Source: Enterocloster bolteae (GTDB taxonomy: Bacteria; Bacillota; Clostridia; Lachnospirales; Lachnospiraceae). From it: a stretch of 35,290 nucleotides of DNA. Shown here in pieces: positions 7,870 through 16,909 of this stretch; the stretch's first letter is position 1; each line of letters starts with the position of its first letter. The stretch covers positions 1 to 35,290 of the forward strand of contig JAETNT010000042.1 in NCBI GenBank assembly GCA_021772025.1, in the 5' to 3' direction. A program made the translations under genes and the position numbers. The notes below the pieces were generated by a model. That model was given only the letters and a program-made list of their open reading frames with translations. It was not told where the DNA came from and did no database searches.

Positions 7870-8508
7870 TTAAAGTTTTTTGTTTAAATACCGGTAAACA
7901 GTGGGAATGCTGACAGAAAGCTGGCCTGCAATTTCAGCGGCGGCCCCTTTTACATTCATCAACCCTTCATCATTGAGGCGGTGAACGATTCGGGCTTTCT
8001 CGTCTAAACTCATGCGGGTCGGACTGATGCCAGACTGGGCAATAATATCAGCAATTCGATTGTGAATCATGCTCCCTACAGGAGTATCCAGGTTTTCACT
8101 AAATTCGCTTTCGGTAGCAGCATTAAGATTAAAACGGCCAAGCAGGTTTTGTACTGCGTGATTCAGCTCCTGAACGGAGGTCATATCTTTGTTAACGCAC
8201 AGAAGGCCGATTAAGCGATTGCCGTTTTTAATATAGTAGGTGCTGGACAGAAAGTCCCGCCCCCGGCTTTTTCCCTGATAATTACTGAGATAAGAAGTAT
8301 CGGTATACATTCCCTTTTCCTGCAGTTCCTGGGCCAAGTCAGTGAGAGAAGCGCCGACCTGCCGACCGGAAATAGAGTTGCGGATAGCCACCAGAGAGTG
8401 CTCCGGGGTGGTTACATCATGAAGCACTACCTCGCTTCCCGGGCCGCAGACTTCCGCCAGAAAAGGCACTAAATTGCTGTAAAGTTGTAAAAGCTCCCTA
8501 TCGGTCAA
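7870..8508 (-). CDS. YheO-like PAS domain transcriptional regulator
   Basis: This 212-residue regulator combines an N-terminal YheO-like PAS sensor domain (about 1-130) with a C-terminal HTH of the DauR/YheO type (about 165-212). Visible features are the opening SNLVPFLAEVCGPGSEVVLHD, the segment RLIGLLCVNKDMT, and the HTH ending SVSIPTVYRYLNKKL. Relatives such as DauR control D-amino acid catabolism, and many sit beside RidA genes. The start is TTG at 8508, placed after GGGAGG; no ATG alternative has as good a site. It is divergent from the RidA gene and very probably regulates it and itself through the palindromes between them. The ligand is unknown. Confidence 0.9.
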   Translation of the reverse strand: MTDRELLQLYSNLVPFLAEVCGPGSEVVLHDVTTPEHSLVAIRNSISGRQVGASLTDLAQELQEKGMYTDTSYLSNYQGKSRGRDFLSSTYYIKNGNRLIGLLCVNKDMTSVQELNHAVQNLLGRFNLNAATESEFSENLDTPVGSMIHNRIADIIAQSGISPTRMSLDEKARIVHRLNDEGLMNVKGAAAEIAGQLSVSIPTVYRYLNKKL

Positions 8509-8552
8509 AACGCTGCCTCCCTCTGCGATTCATGTCCGCTAATGATTTGACA

Positions 8553-8569
8553 TGATAAAAAAATTATCA
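8553..8569. promoter_or_regulatory. Palindrome, candidate operator 1
   Basis: A perfect inverted repeat TGATAA-AAAAA-TTATCA lies between the -10 of the leftward promoter and the regulator's start codon. This is a natural position for a repressor site that would block transcription of the regulator gene. Confidence 0.45.
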
Positions 8570-8580
8570 CAATTAGGATT

Positions 8581-8609
8581 AGTATAACAAAAGAACAACG
8601 AAAATACAA
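8581..8609 (-). promoter_or_regulatory. Promoter for the YheO-like regulator
   Basis: On the minus strand TTGTAT (8609-8604) and TATACT (8586-8581) are spaced by exactly 17 bases. It directs transcription towards the start codon at 8508. Confidence 0.7.
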
Positions 8610-8627
8610 TTTGGCAAAATAGCCAAA
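8610..8627. promoter_or_regulatory. Palindrome, candidate operator 2
   Basis: A perfect inverted repeat TTTGGC-AAAATA-GCCAAA abuts the upstream edge of the regulator's -35 hexamer and lies about 40 bases upstream of the RidA promoter. A dimeric regulator bound here could act on both divergent promoters. Confidence 0.5.
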
Positions 8628-8668
8628 AAATCACGTTAATAATTTACGTATTGGATTAATAAAAATAC

Positions 8669-8697
8669 TTGCATTTTGAGAAAATGTGTTGCATAAT
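8669..8697 (+). promoter_or_regulatory. Promoter for the RidA gene
   Basis: TTGCAT (8669-8674) and CATAAT (8692-8697) are separated by 17 bases. Transcription should begin near 8704, leaving a leader of about 60 bases before the RidA start codon. Confidence 0.7.
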
Positions 8698-8765
8698 AAA
8701 GATACTTAATAGAAAAATTATTAAATCAATAAAGATTATTTCAAAGAAGAAAAGGAGAAACGATT

Positions 8766-9149
8766 ATGTCTAAAACTGTTGTAAACACCAAGAATGCTCC
8801 CGCTGCCATCGGACCTTACAGTCAGGGTATCTTAGCTGCTGGCAATACCTGCTATGTATCCGGCCAGCTTCCCATCAATCCGGCAACCGGTGAATTTGCA
8901 GGCGATGATATTAAGAGCCAGACCAGACAGTCCTTAGAGAATATAAAGGCAATCTTAGCTGAGGCTGGTATGGACATGACGAATGTAGTAAAAACTACTG
9001 TACTGCTCAGTGATATTGCAGACTTTGGAGCAATGAATGAGGTGTATGGGGAATTCTTTACTTCTGACTGTCCTGCACGCGCTGCCTTCCAGGTTGCCGC
9101 ACTTCCTAAGGCTGCATTAGTTGAAATTGAGGCAATTGCAGTAAAATAA
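8766..9149 (+). CDS. ridA: RidA family enamine/imine deaminase
   Basis: RidA hydrolyses reactive enamine/imine intermediates, such as 2-aminoacrylate released by PLP-dependent serine/threonine dehydratases, to 2-keto acids and ammonia. This 127-residue protein has the typical length and the conserved pattern: IGPYSQG (15-21), the central VKTTVLL strand, then [13 protein letters not shown] with the catalytic R105, and E120 in VEIEAIAV. The ATG follows AAAGGAGAAA. The divergent YheO-type regulator suggests inducible expression linked to amino acid breakdown. Other YjgF-superfamily activities are possible but R105 and E120 favour true deaminase function. Confidence 0.95.
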   Translation: MSKTVVNTKNAPAAIGPYSQGILAAGNTCYVSGQLPINPATGEFAGDDIKSQTRQSLENIKAILAEAGMDMTNVVKTTVLLSDIADFGAMNEVYGEFFTSDCPARAAFQVAALPKAALVEIEAIAVK

Positions 9150-9202
9150 ATTACGGAAAATTTGCTGAAAAGCGTTTTCAATATTCCTTCTAAAATATTA
9201 AT

Positions 9203-9245
9203 CAAAAGGGGATGCCGCAATGTTATTGCCGGCATCCCCTTTTGA
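9203..9245. terminator. Bidirectional terminator between ridA and the ATPase gene
   Basis: Very long arms CAAAAGGGGATGCCG and CGGCATCCCCTTTTG, continued by CAAT/ATTG around a three-base loop, carry A-rich and T-rich edges. The element serves the rightward ridA transcript and the converging leftward transcript. Confidence 0.9.
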
Positions 9246-9258
9246 TGATTGGCTGCAT

Positions 9259-11097
9259 CTATATGGAAATTAAATGGTATGGAATCTGGTTGGCGGTCAG
9301 CATTTGGGCCTCTCTCTGATGGCAGGTAAAGATAATAATCTGACCGGGATAGGCCTTTACCAGCCATCGAAGGGTGGTTCGCAGCCGCTCGTCATCATAT
9401 AAAACAAAGCTGTCATCAAAAATCAAAGGAAGAGAGTCCTCGCCTTTTTGAATTAACTTGGCAGCGGCCAGCCTCAGTGCCAGATAAACCTGGTCCATGG
9501 TTCCGCTGCTGACCTGATTTAAAGGAACCAGTTTAGTTTTGGTATTCATAAAGACATGTAGATTTTCATCTACACTCATACTGTTATAAATTCCGCCGGT
9601 AATCTGATCGATAAGCTGAGAAGCTTCTTTATTCAAATACAGCCCGAAGGAGTCCCGGATGGATGTGGATAAAGAAGTCATAGTCTCTTGAGCCAGGTCA
9701 ATGGCTGCTATTTCCTGGGAGAGTCTGTCGTTTTCTTCCAGGACATGGCGTAGGGCCTGGGCCTGATTTTTACAGTTGGATAAATGCTCCAGCTTTTGCT
9801 CCAACTCCCACTGGGTTCGCTGCTGTTTTTCAATTGCTTCCGTGCAGGTGATCTGCTGATCCTGAAGAGAATCGATTTCATCAGCCAAGGAGGAAGCGGT
9901 TTCTTCCGACCTTACCAGAGTAGTATGGAGCCGGACATATTCGGCCATTCTTTGGCAAAAGGCATCCATAGCCTGAGAAGAGATAGAACTGTCCCCCAAA
10001 TGTCTGGAAAAAATCTCTTGTAAAAGCTTAGAGGAATAATTGAATTCTTTTTTCACCCCGTTGAGCTTAAAGGCAAGTATAAAACCGGCTGTAAGAAAAA
10101 GGATGCCAGCGGTTCCGGCAGCCATGGCCAGAATCGGGCTGAGATTTCCCAATAAATTAAAAAAAGTTAAAGCGCCGCAGCCGACCAAACAGGCAATACA
10201 TCCCACAAAGGAAGAAACCATGAGAACTTTAGAAGCGCCCCGGGAGCAGGATTCCTTGGCGGCCTGATATTTCTCATACACAGCTTTGGCTTCGTTTTCG
10301 TAGGCAATAATAGAATCGCCGTCTGTAAATTGATTGCTGCTTAATAGCTGGCGGCCTCTTGCAATTTTTTGAAGCAGTTCTTCTTTTTCCTGCTGCTTTT
10401 CCGCAATGGATTTGGAAACCTGTTCCCGCTGCCTGCGGTAGCCGGTTAAATGATTTTCATATTCTGGCGCAGTAATTTCTTTTTCAATATTCCGTATTTC
10501 TCCCAAAAGCGCGGCATAGCTCCTGGCAGCTTCAGGAACGATCCCATTTTCCAGAGATTTTCTCTGGGTTTTTAAAAAGGCCGTGGCCTTTGTAATATTT
10601 AGAGCCATGCTGCCGGAGGTATTCAAATTGGCGATATAATTACGCAGCTCTGCTACCATACCGGCATCGGTTGCGCTTTTCAATTGGCCAATGCTTATGG
10701 TATTAATATAAGCTGTTTCACTAAGGCCATTAAGAAGAGAGTCCATAAATGTTTTGGTGGGTTCAATTTCGCGCCCTTGGGTCTCATCAACAATAAGGAA
10801 TTCCTTGCTATTCTGAAAATTCCGTTCTATGCGGTAAATTCTGCCTTCTTTTTCTAACCGCAGCCGCCCTTCATAGCCCCCCTTGTTTTCCCAAGGAAGA
10901 AACTGACTGTAGGAGTCGTTTTTGGCAGCCCGGCCCCGTAGCCGTTCCATTCCGAAAAGCATACTGCGGATAAAGGTATGAAGGGTGGACTTACCGGCTT
11001 CATTTTTGCCATAAACAATATTCAGCCCATCCTCAAAGGTTATAGATTGATCATGAAATTTGCCGAAGCCGCTGATATATACATCCAATAATCTCAT
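9259..11097 (-). CDS. YhaN/SbcC-like SMC-family ATPase
   Basis: This 612-residue ATPase has the N-terminal half site MRLLDVYISGFGKF and Walker A GKNEAGKST (30-38), characteristic of the YhaN-type AAA domain. Coiled coils follow, interrupted by two hydrophobic segments (about 289-314 and 319-344). The C-terminus has the ABC-like signature SSGTMDQVYLALRLA (about 530) and Walker B LPLIFDD (556-562). It is much shorter than YhaN of Bacillus subtilis. The start codon overlaps the stop of the phosphoesterase gene by four bases (ATGA), so the pair should be made together and act as an Mre11-Rad50-like nuclease complex on DNA ends. The hydrophobic pair suggests membrane association, which is inference. 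Confidence 0.88.
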   Translation of the reverse strand: MRLLDVYISGFGKFHDQSITFEDGLNIVYGKNEAGKSTLHTFIRSMLFGMERLRGRAAKNDSYSQFLPWENKGGYEGRLRLEKEGRIYRIERNFQNSKEFLIVDETQGREIEPTKTFMDSLLNGLSETAYINTISIGQLKSATDAGMVAELRNYIANLNTSGSMALNITKATAFLKTQRKSLENGIVPEAARSYAALLGEIRNIEKEITAPEYENHLTGYRRQREQVSKSIAEKQQEKEELLQKIARGRQLLSSNQFTDGDSIIAYENEAKAVYEKYQAAKESCSRGASKVLMVSSFVGCIACLVGCGALTFFNLLGNLSPILAMAAGTAGILFLTAGFILAFKLNGVKKEFNYSSKLLQEIFSRHLGDSSISSQAMDAFCQRMAEYVRLHTTLVRSEETASSLADEIDSLQDQQITCTEAIEKQQRTQWELEQKLEHLSNCKNQAQALRHVLEENDRLSQEIAAIDLAQETMTSLSTSIRDSFGLYLNKEASQLIDQITGGIYNSMSVDENLHVFMNTKTKLVPLNQVSSGTMDQVYLALRLAAAKLIQKGEDSLPLIFDDSFVLYDDERLRTTLRWLVKAYPGQIIIFTCHQREAQMLTANQIPYHLISI

Positions 11098-12170
11098 AAG
11101 GGACTCCTTTCATCCGTAGTACGGAGCAGAGCATTGATGCCGTAATACAGGGCTTTCTTTTCTACCGGATTCATATCGTCCTTCTGAAGGGCTTGGATAA
11201 AAAATCCAATCATATCACTGGGATGTTCTGCAAACAAGGCAGAAAAATCATATTGGGGTTCTGAATCGTCGATGATTTCCACAATCCGAAAGCGGGAAGA
11301 CAGTACGTCCAAATCAAAGGTAATATCCGGATCCCTCATACCGCGGATTAAAAAACGATAAATATGCTGAGAACCCCGCCGGCCGATTTCCTGGGAAATA
11401 CTGGCTGCCAGCTCAGAATTAGTGGTCGCCGGGGTTACGCTGACAGCTAGGGAAATATATTGACATTTGGCAGCCGGAACAAATTCCAATACAGAAATTC
11501 GATGGGTCAGGGAATTGATTTCCCCGTAATAAAATCCATGCTGTCCCAGCTCCGTTTTGTCGAGAGGTTCTAAGGAACCGGAAAAAGCCGCTTTCCCCTC
11601 CAACACTATCTCCGGCTTGTGGATATGCCCCAGAGCAATATAATCAAAGGGGAGGGAAGCCAGAGACGCCCGATTAAAAGGAAGATGGAGAGGATCGCCG
11701 CCATGGGCCAGCAGAATTCGAATCCGGTTGTTGGGAGGCACCTGGATCTGAGAGAGTCTGTCCTCCTTAATTTCCGAAGTGTGGTAGCTGAATCCGAAAA
11801 CCTCTGTATTTAATTCTTCAAAATATACAGAATCTAAATCCTCCCCGGTTAAGTAGGTTACATTGGGGCACCAGGAGAAACTTAAGACTGCGGAACTGGC
11901 CCGGATACGATCATGGTTTCCGGCAATCAGAATTACATGGACACTGGGAATGGTGGAAAACAGATAATTGACCTCCTTTAAATCTCTGGCTAAAGGCTGC
12001 CTGTGGAATAAATCGCCGGACACGAATAAAAAGTCTACGTCCCGCTCCCTTGCCTGACGGATAACCTCCTGAAAGGAGTCTTTTATGGCCTGGGCTCTTT
12101 CCTTACTCCAGGGCTTGTCACTGTCTGGGGCCATGCCCCAGTGGATGTCGGCGGTATGGATGAATTTCAT
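11094..12170 (-). CDS. YhaO/SbcD-like metallophosphoesterase
   Basis: This 358-residue calcineurin-like phosphoesterase carries all five metal-binding motifs: DIH (D8, H10), GDLF (D53), GNHD (N85, H86, D87), the HGG histidine (H156) and GHIH (H182, H184). The N-terminal opening MKFIHTADIHWG is that of SbcD/Mre11 and YhaO exonucleases, which process DNA ends with an SMC-like ATPase partner. That partner is the gene overlapping its 3' end. The residual length (190-358) matches the capping and ATPase-binding region. It lies downstream of asnS on the same strand, behind a probable long-loop terminator. Its exact substrate cannot be read from the sequence. Confidence 0.92.
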   Translation of the reverse strand: MKFIHTADIHWGMAPDSDKPWSKERAQAIKDSFQEVIRQARERDVDFLFVSGDLFHRQPLARDLKEVNYLFSTIPSVHVILIAGNHDRIRASSAVLSFSWCPNVTYLTGEDLDSVYFEELNTEVFGFSYHTSEIKEDRLSQIQVPPNNRIRILLAHGGDPLHLPFNRASLASLPFDYIALGHIHKPEIVLEGKAAFSGSLEPLDKTELGQHGFYYGEINSLTHRISVLEFVPAAKCQYISLAVSVTPATTNSELAASISQEIGRRGSQHIYRFLIRGMRDPDITFDLDVLSSRFRIVEIIDDSEPQYDFSALFAEHPSDMIGFFIQALQKDDMNPVEKKALYYGINALLRTTDERSPL

Positions 12171-12201
12171 AGGTTACCTCCAATTCAGAATCGGATATCA
12201 G

Positions 12202-12273
12202 AAAAAAGAGCTGCCGCAAAATGTAATGGAGCAACTGAGAACAGAAAACCTCCTTGTTTCATTTTGCAACAGC
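12202..12273 (-). terminator. Long-loop hairpin terminator after asnS
   Basis: Read leftwards, GCTG-TT-GCAAAATG pairs with CATTTTGC-GG-CAGC across a loop of about 36 bases that contains a further GGAG/CTCC pairing. The hairpin is followed by TCTTTTTTCT. It begins about ten bases past the asnS stop codon and ends close to the phosphoesterase start, so some readthrough into that gene is likely. Confidence 0.55.
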
Positions 12274-12283
12274 CCGCTTAGAA

Positions 12284-13675
12284 TTATAACTCGCAGTTAT
12301 TTACAGTTCTGGGGAAGGGGATCACGTCACGGATATTAGACATACCGGTCAAATACATTACACAACGTTCAAAGCCCAAGCCAAAACCGGCATGACGGGC
12401 AGAACCATATTTACGCAGATCCAAATAGAAGTCATAGTCTTTCGGATTTAGCCCCAGTTCATTCATGCGGGTTAACAGTTTTTCGTAATTGTCTTCTCTC
12501 TGGCTGCCGCCGATAATCTCACCGATACCGGGAACTAAACAGTCTACTGCCGCAACTGTTTTGCCATCAGGATTAAGCTTCATATAAAAGGCTTTGATCT
12601 CTTTGGGATAATCCGTAACAAAAACCGGCTTCTTATAAATCTGCTCGGTCAAATAGCGCTCATGTTCGGTCTGAAGGTCACATCCCCAGAATACCTTGTA
12701 ATCGAAACTGTCATTGTTCTTTTCCAGAATCTCCACGGCCTCCGTGTAGGTAACACGGGCAAACTCAGAATTCAAAATAACGTTTAACCTCTCTAACAAG
12801 CCCTTGTCTACAAACTGATTAAAGAAGTTCATTTCTTCAGGAGCATGCTCTAATACAAATCTGATAATATACTTTAACATACTTTCAGCCAGATCCATAT
12901 CGTCATTTAAGTCTGCAAATGCAATCTCAGGTTCGATCATCCAGAATTCAGCCGCGTGGCGGGTGGTATTGGAATTTTCTGCACGGAAGGTAGGGCCGAA
13001 AGTATAGATGTTGCGGAAGGCCATAGCGTAAGTTTCACCGTTTAACTGGCCGGAAACAGTTAAGTTGGTGGGCTTGTTGAAAAAGTCTTTAGTAAAGTCC
13101 ACAGCGCCGTCCCCGGTTTTGGGAATATTATTTAAATCCAGAGTAGTAACCTGAAACATCTCGCCGGCGCCTTCACAGTCGCTGCCGGTAATCAGCGGGG
13201 TATGCACATATACAAAATCCCTTTCCTGGAAATATTGATGTATGGCATAAGCAATCAGAGAGCGAACACGAAATACAGCTTGAAATGTATTGGTTCTGGG
13301 ACGCAGATGGGAAATGGTCCGGAGATATTCAAAAGAATGGCGTTTTTTCTGCAGGGGATAATCCGGTGCGGAGGCTCCTTCCACCTTAATCTCAGCGGCT
13401 TGGATCTCAAAGGGCTGCTTAGCTTCCGGAGTTGCCACCAGGGTGCCCTTTACAATAATGGCAGAACCCACGTTTAACTTGGACACCTCTGCAAAATTTG
13501 CCATAGTATCATGATAAACCACCTGAAGGGTTTCAAAAAACGTACCATCGCTGACCACGATAAATCCAAAGGTTTTGGAATCGCGTACACTGCGTACCCA
13601 ACCGCCTACGGAAATTTCTTTCTCCAGATACGCATCACGGTTTTTATATAATTCTCTTATAGTAACCAAGTTCAT
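12284..13675 (-). CDS. asnS: Asparaginyl-tRNA synthetase
   Basis: This class IIb aminoacyl-tRNA synthetase charges tRNA-Asn. The 463-residue protein has an N-terminal OB-fold anticodon-binding domain (about 15-105: [19 protein letters not shown]) and the class II catalytic core, with motif 2 [21 protein letters not shown] and motif 3 [15 protein letters not shown] near the C-terminus. The arrangement and length favour AsnRS over AspRS, which carries an extra GAD domain in bacteria. The ATG follows AAAAGGAG. A clear promoter is upstream. No T-box leader can be found in the short upstream region. Confidence 0.96.
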   Translation of the reverse strand: MNLVTIRELYKNRDAYLEKEISVGGWVRSVRDSKTFGFIVVSDGTFFETLQVVYHDTMANFAEVSKLNVGSAIIVKGTLVATPEAKQPFEIQAAEIKVEGASAPDYPLQKKRHSFEYLRTISHLRPRTNTFQAVFRVRSLIAYAIHQYFQERDFVYVHTPLITGSDCEGAGEMFQVTTLDLNNIPKTGDGAVDFTKDFFNKPTNLTVSGQLNGETYAMAFRNIYTFGPTFRAENSNTTRHAAEFWMIEPEIAFADLNDDMDLAESMLKYIIRFVLEHAPEEMNFFNQFVDKGLLERLNVILNSEFARVTYTEAVEILEKNNDSFDYKVFWGCDLQTEHERYLTEQIYKKPVFVTDYPKEIKAFYMKLNPDGKTVAAVDCLVPGIGEIIGGSQREDNYEKLLTRMNELGLNPKDYDFYLDLRKYGSARHAGFGLGFERCVMYLTGMSNIRDVIPFPRTVNNCEL

Positions 13676-13728
13676 GACTGTTCTCCTTTTCTGCGTTTTA
13701 AAAATCTAAATCCGGCATATTATGAACG

Positions 13729-13757
13729 ATTGTACTATATTTTTTCCATGGATTCAA
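13729..13757 (-). promoter_or_regulatory. asnS: Promoter for asnS
   Basis: On the minus strand TTGAAT (13757-13752) and TACAAT (13734-13729) are separated by 17 bases, some 55 bases before the asnS start codon. Confidence 0.7.
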
Positions 13758-13924
13758 GGGTTTGCTGAATTTTTACCGGTAGATTTTTTTGGACAAAAAA
13801 GATAGATTTAGTATGTTGAAAAGTAAAAATATACAATATATGGATTAAAATGCAATATTTTAAATATTATAGAAGAAACTGTCGGAATATGCACAAAAAA
13901 TACAAGAAAAAAATCCTTAATTTG

Positions 13925-13953
13925 TTCACTATTTATGAAAAGTATGGTATAAT
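13925..13953 (+). promoter_or_regulatory. glgC: Promoter for glgC-glgD
   Basis: TATAAT (13948-13953) is preceded by TGG, making an extended -10, with TTCACT 17 bases upstream. Transcription would begin near 13960. This rules out the longer reading frame for GlgC that opens at 13850. The divergent 315 bases between asnS and glgC are otherwise AT-rich without further signals I can support. Confidence 0.75.
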
Positions 13954-13990
13954 ATATGCATTACTAAATTTAACAGCAAGAGGTGATAAC

Positions 13991-15265
13991 GTGATTAAGA
14001 AAGAAATGATAGCCATGCTTTTAGCTGGCGGACAGGGAAGCCGCCTGGGAGTTTTAACTCAAAAGGTGGCCAAGCCGGCGGTATCATTCGGGGGAAAATA
14101 CCGCATCATTGACTTCCCTCTCAGCAACTGCATTAATTCTGGAGTTGACACAGTCGGAGTTTTGACTCAATATCAGCCGTTACGTTTAAATTCTCATATC
14201 GGAATCGGGATTCCGTGGGACTTAGACCGAAATGTAGGAGGTGTTACGGTTCTGCCGCCCTATGAGAAGAGCAAAGGCAGCGACTGGTATACCGGAACAG
14301 CTAATGCCATTTATCAGAATCTGGAATATATGGAGAGTTATAATCCGGACTATGTTCTGATTCTCTCCGGCGACCACATTTATAAGATGGACTATGAAGT
14401 TATGCTGGATTATCACAAGGCTAATAATGCTGATATTACCATTGCCGCTATGCCGGTTCCCATTGAAGAGGCCAGCCGGTTTGGCGTAGTGATTACGGAC
14501 GAGAGCAACCGGATTACGGAGTTTGAGGAGAAGCCTCCGGTACCCAGAAGCAATCTGGCTTCCATGGGCATTTATATTTTCTCCTGGCCTGTATTAAGGG
14601 ATGCTTTAATTAAGATGCAGGATGAGCCGGGCTGTGATTTTGGCAAGCACATTATCCCGTATTGCCACGGAAAGGGCGACCGTATTTTTGCATATGAGTA
14701 TAATGGTTACTGGAAAGACGTAGGTACATTAGGCTCTTATTGGGAAGCTAATATGGAGCTGATTGATATTATTCCGGAGTTTAATTTGTATGAGGAGTAC
14801 TGGAGAGTTTATACTAAAAGTGATATTATACCGCCCCAGTACATTGCTTCTGAGGCAGTAATTGAGAGAAGTATTATCGGTGAAGGCACCGAGATTTACG
14901 GTAAGGTTTATAATTCTGTAATCGGCGCCGGAGTTACCGTTGGAAAGGGTGCAGTAGTCCGTGACTCCATTATTATGCAGAGCAGTGAGATTGGAGAGGG
15001 GGCGGCAGTAAATAAGGCCATTGTAGCGGAGGATGTACACATCGGTAAAAATGCGGAAATCGGCATTGGCGAATATGCACCAAGCACATATGATCCGAAA
15101 GTTTATCAGTTTGATTTGGTTACCATCGGTGAACACTCCGTAATTCCGGATGGCGTGAAAATTGGTAAAAACACTGCTATTTCCGGGCTTACTGAGACGG
15201 AAGACTATCCTGAAGGAACGTTGGCAAGCGGAGATTACATTATAAAGGCAGGGGGCATAAGATGA
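13991..15265 (+). CDS. glgC: Glucose-1-phosphate adenylyltransferase, catalytic subunit
   Basis: GlgC makes ADP-glucose from ATP and glucose-1-phosphate, the committed step of bacterial glycogen synthesis. The protein is 424 residues. It opens with the nucleotide-binding [12 protein letters not shown] loop (9-20), followed by substrate-binding segments [23 protein letters not shown] and EFEEKPPVP, and the C-terminal left-handed beta helix made of hexapeptides ([20 protein letters not shown]). The start is GTG at 13991, placed seven bases after AAGAGGTG and behind the promoter; an upstream frame extension with basic low-complexity residues is rejected. It overlaps glgD by four bases, so the subunits are translationally coupled. 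Confidence 0.95.
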   Translation: MIKKEMIAMLLAGGQGSRLGVLTQKVAKPAVSFGGKYRIIDFPLSNCINSGVDTVGVLTQYQPLRLNSHIGIGIPWDLDRNVGGVTVLPPYEKSKGSDWYTGTANAIYQNLEYMESYNPDYVLILSGDHIYKMDYEVMLDYHKANNADITIAAMPVPIEEASRFGVVITDESNRITEFEEKPPVPRSNLASMGIYIFSWPVLRDALIKMQDEPGCDFGKHIIPYCHGKGDRIFAYEYNGYWKDVGTLGSYWEANMELIDIIPEFNLYEEYWRVYTKSDIIPPQYIASEAVIERSIIGEGTEIYGKVYNSVIGAGVTVGKGAVVRDSIIMQSSEIGEGAAVNKAIVAEDVHIGKNAEIGIGEYAPSTYDPKVYQFDLVTIGEHSVIPDGVKIGKNTAISGLTETEDYPEGTLASGDYIIKAGGIR

Positions 15266-16383
15266 GAGCAATCGGTATCGTTTTAGCAGGCGGCAATAGC
15301 AAAAGGATGCGTGAGCTTTCTAATAAGAGGGCAATCGCGGCAATGCCGGTGGCTGGAAGCTATCGCAGCATTGACTTCGCACTGAGCAATATGACCAATT
15401 CCCATATTCAGAATGTGGCTGTATTTACCCAGTATAATTCCCGTTCTTTAAATCTGCACTTAAGTTCATCCAAATGGTGGGACTTTGGCAGAAAGCAGGG
15501 AGGGCTTTTTGTCTTCACTCCCACAATTACTGCGGAGAGTAGTGATTGGTATCGTGGAACGGCAGATGCTTTATATCAGAATCTTTCTTTCTTGAAGAAC
15601 AGTCATGAGCCTTATGTGGTGATTGCAGCCGGCGACGGCATCTATAAGATGGATTATAATAAGGTTCTGGAATACCATATTGAAAAAAAGGCAGATATTA
15701 CCGTTGTTTGCAAAAAAATGTCAGAGGGCGAGGATGTTACCCGCTTTGGCTGTGTCAAGATTAATGACGACGGCCGTATTGTAGATTTTGAAGAGAAACC
15801 TATGATATCAGATGCCAATACGATTTCCTGCGGCATCTATGTAATCCGCAGACGTCAGCTTATTGAACTGATTGAGCGCTGTGCCGCAGAGGACCGTTAT
15901 GATTTTGTAAATGACATTTTGGTTCGTTACAAAAATTTAAAGAGGATCTATGCATACAAGATGGACACATACTGGAGCAATATTGCTTCCGTTGAGTCTT
16001 ATTATAAGACGAATATGGACTTTTTGAAGCCGGAAGTAAGGGATTACTTCTTTAAACAGTATCCGGATGTGTATTCTAAGATTGATGACATGCCGCCGGC
16101 TAAATACAATCCCGGCGCTATTGTGAAAAACAGCCTGATTTCCAGTGGCTGTATCTTAAACGGAATGGTTGAGAACTCCGTCCTGTTTAAACAGGCTTAT
16201 ATCGGAAATAACTGTATCATTAAAAACTCCATTATTTTGAATGATGTATATATTGGGGACAATACAGTGATCGAAAACTGTATCGTTGAGAGCCGTGATA
16301 CCATTCGAGCCAACACAACTCATATCGGTACTCCTGATAACATTAAGATTGTTGTGGAGAAAAATGAGAGGTATACCATATAA
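15262..16383 (+). CDS. glgD: GlgD, regulatory subunit of ADP-glucose pyrophosphorylase
   Basis: GlgD is a GlgC paralogue found in Firmicutes that forms a heteromer with GlgC and raises its activity; on its own it is usually inactive. This 373-residue protein has the nucleotidyltransferase fold and beta helix, but the glycine-rich loop is altered to [13 protein letters not shown] where GlgC has AGGQGSRLG, and the active-site segment reads [11 protein letters not shown]. These changes fit a regulatory role. The start overlaps the glgC stop (ATGA), and the gene order glgC-glgD is the standard one. No glycogen synthase or branching enzyme is in the window. Confidence 0.94.
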   Translation: MRAIGIVLAGGNSKRMRELSNKRAIAAMPVAGSYRSIDFALSNMTNSHIQNVAVFTQYNSRSLNLHLSSSKWWDFGRKQGGLFVFTPTITAESSDWYRGTADALYQNLSFLKNSHEPYVVIAAGDGIYKMDYNKVLEYHIEKKADITVVCKKMSEGEDVTRFGCVKINDDGRIVDFEEKPMISDANTISCGIYVIRRRQLIELIERCAAEDRYDFVNDILVRYKNLKRIYAYKMDTYWSNIASVESYYKTNMDFLKPEVRDYFFKQYPDVYSKIDDMPPAKYNPGAIVKNSLISSGCILNGMVENSVLFKQAYIGNNCIIKNSIILNDVYIGDNTVIENCIVESRDTIRANTTHIGTPDNIKIVVEKNERYTI

Positions 16384-16478
16384 AAGCGAGTCAAATAAAT
16401 ATATACGCGCGGCTCGCTGCCCGCGGAAATAAAGCCTGATTAACAGCGCGGGGGTGCTTGCAGGCAAAAGGACATCGC
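16384..16478 (+). promoter_or_regulatory. Two hairpins upstream of spoVG
   Basis: AGCGAGTC and GGCTCGCT form an eight-pair stem starting six bases after the glgD stop, and CCCGCG with CGCGGG forms a second, GC-rich hairpin just beyond it. Neither is followed by a T-run. They may trim or protect a glgCD-spoVG transcript or form part of the spoVG leader. Confidence 0.4.
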
Positions 16479-16512
16479 AGCGGTGAGAGAAGATTGATGG
16501 AGGGGTTACAGT

Positions 16513-16797
16513 ATGCAGATTACAGATGTAAGAGTGAGACGAATTGAGAAGGAAGGAAAGATGAAGGCGATAGTTTCCATCACGCTGGATAATGAATTTG
16601 TCATTCACGACATTAAAGTAATTGAAGGAGAAAAAGGCTTGTTTATCGCAATGCCCAGCCGCAAGGCGGCAGACGGAGAGTATCGGGATATCGCACACCC
16701 CATTAACTCCGGCACGAGAGATATGATTCAGAGAGTGATTTTAGATAAATATACCACCACATTGCTGGAAAATCCGGATGAGGATGGAGATATATAA
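16513..16797 (+). CDS. spoVG: Septation/sporulation regulator SpoVG
   Basis: SpoVG is a small nucleic-acid-binding regulator first known from asymmetric septation and spore cortex formation in Bacillus and later shown to act on virulence, capsule and other genes. The 94-residue protein matches the family throughout: [19 protein letters not shown], the core [20 protein letters not shown], then LFIAMPSRK and the segment [13 protein letters not shown]. The acidic tail is variable in the family. The ATG follows GGAGGGG. A strong terminator comes after the stop codon. It supports the view that the organism is a spore former. Confidence 0.97.
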   Translation: MQITDVRVRRIEKEGKMKAIVSITLDNEFVIHDIKVIEGEKGLFIAMPSRKAADGEYRDIAHPINSGTRDMIQRVILDKYTTTLLENPDEDGDI

Positions 16798-16817
16798 ATT
16801 TCGGAAAATATCTTTTT

Positions 16818-16846
16818 GGGAAGGGGCGCAGCCCCCTTCCTTTTTT
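16818..16846 (+). terminator. Rho-independent terminator after spoVG
   Basis: GGAAGGGG and CCCCTTCC pair around a six-base loop and are followed by TTTTTT. It lies 20 bases after the spoVG stop codon. Confidence 0.92.
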
Positions 16847-16871
16847 GTGCATAAAATCCCCCGCCCATGTC

Positions 16872-16877
16872 TATAAT
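16872..16877 (+). promoter_or_regulatory. -10 element upstream of the YyaC-like gene
   Basis: A perfect TATAAT without a matching -35 for the housekeeping sigma factor. A GCATA word at 16849-16853 sits about 18 bases upstream, which loosely recalls -35 elements of sporulation sigma factors, so developmental control is possible but not shown. The position implies that translation begins at the ATG at 16910, not at 16886. Confidence 0.4.
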
Positions 16878-16909
16878 GAAAATAAATGGACAAACAAGGC
16901 GGTAAAATA

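Noticed and set aside
13676..13849. T-box leader for asnS
   Set aside because: The leader from the mapped promoter is only about 50 bases, and no T-box core sequence is present.
13850..13990. N-terminal extension of GlgC by 47 residues
   Set aside because: The extension contains the glgC promoter, is basic and low in complexity, and GTG at 13991 has a proper ribosome site.
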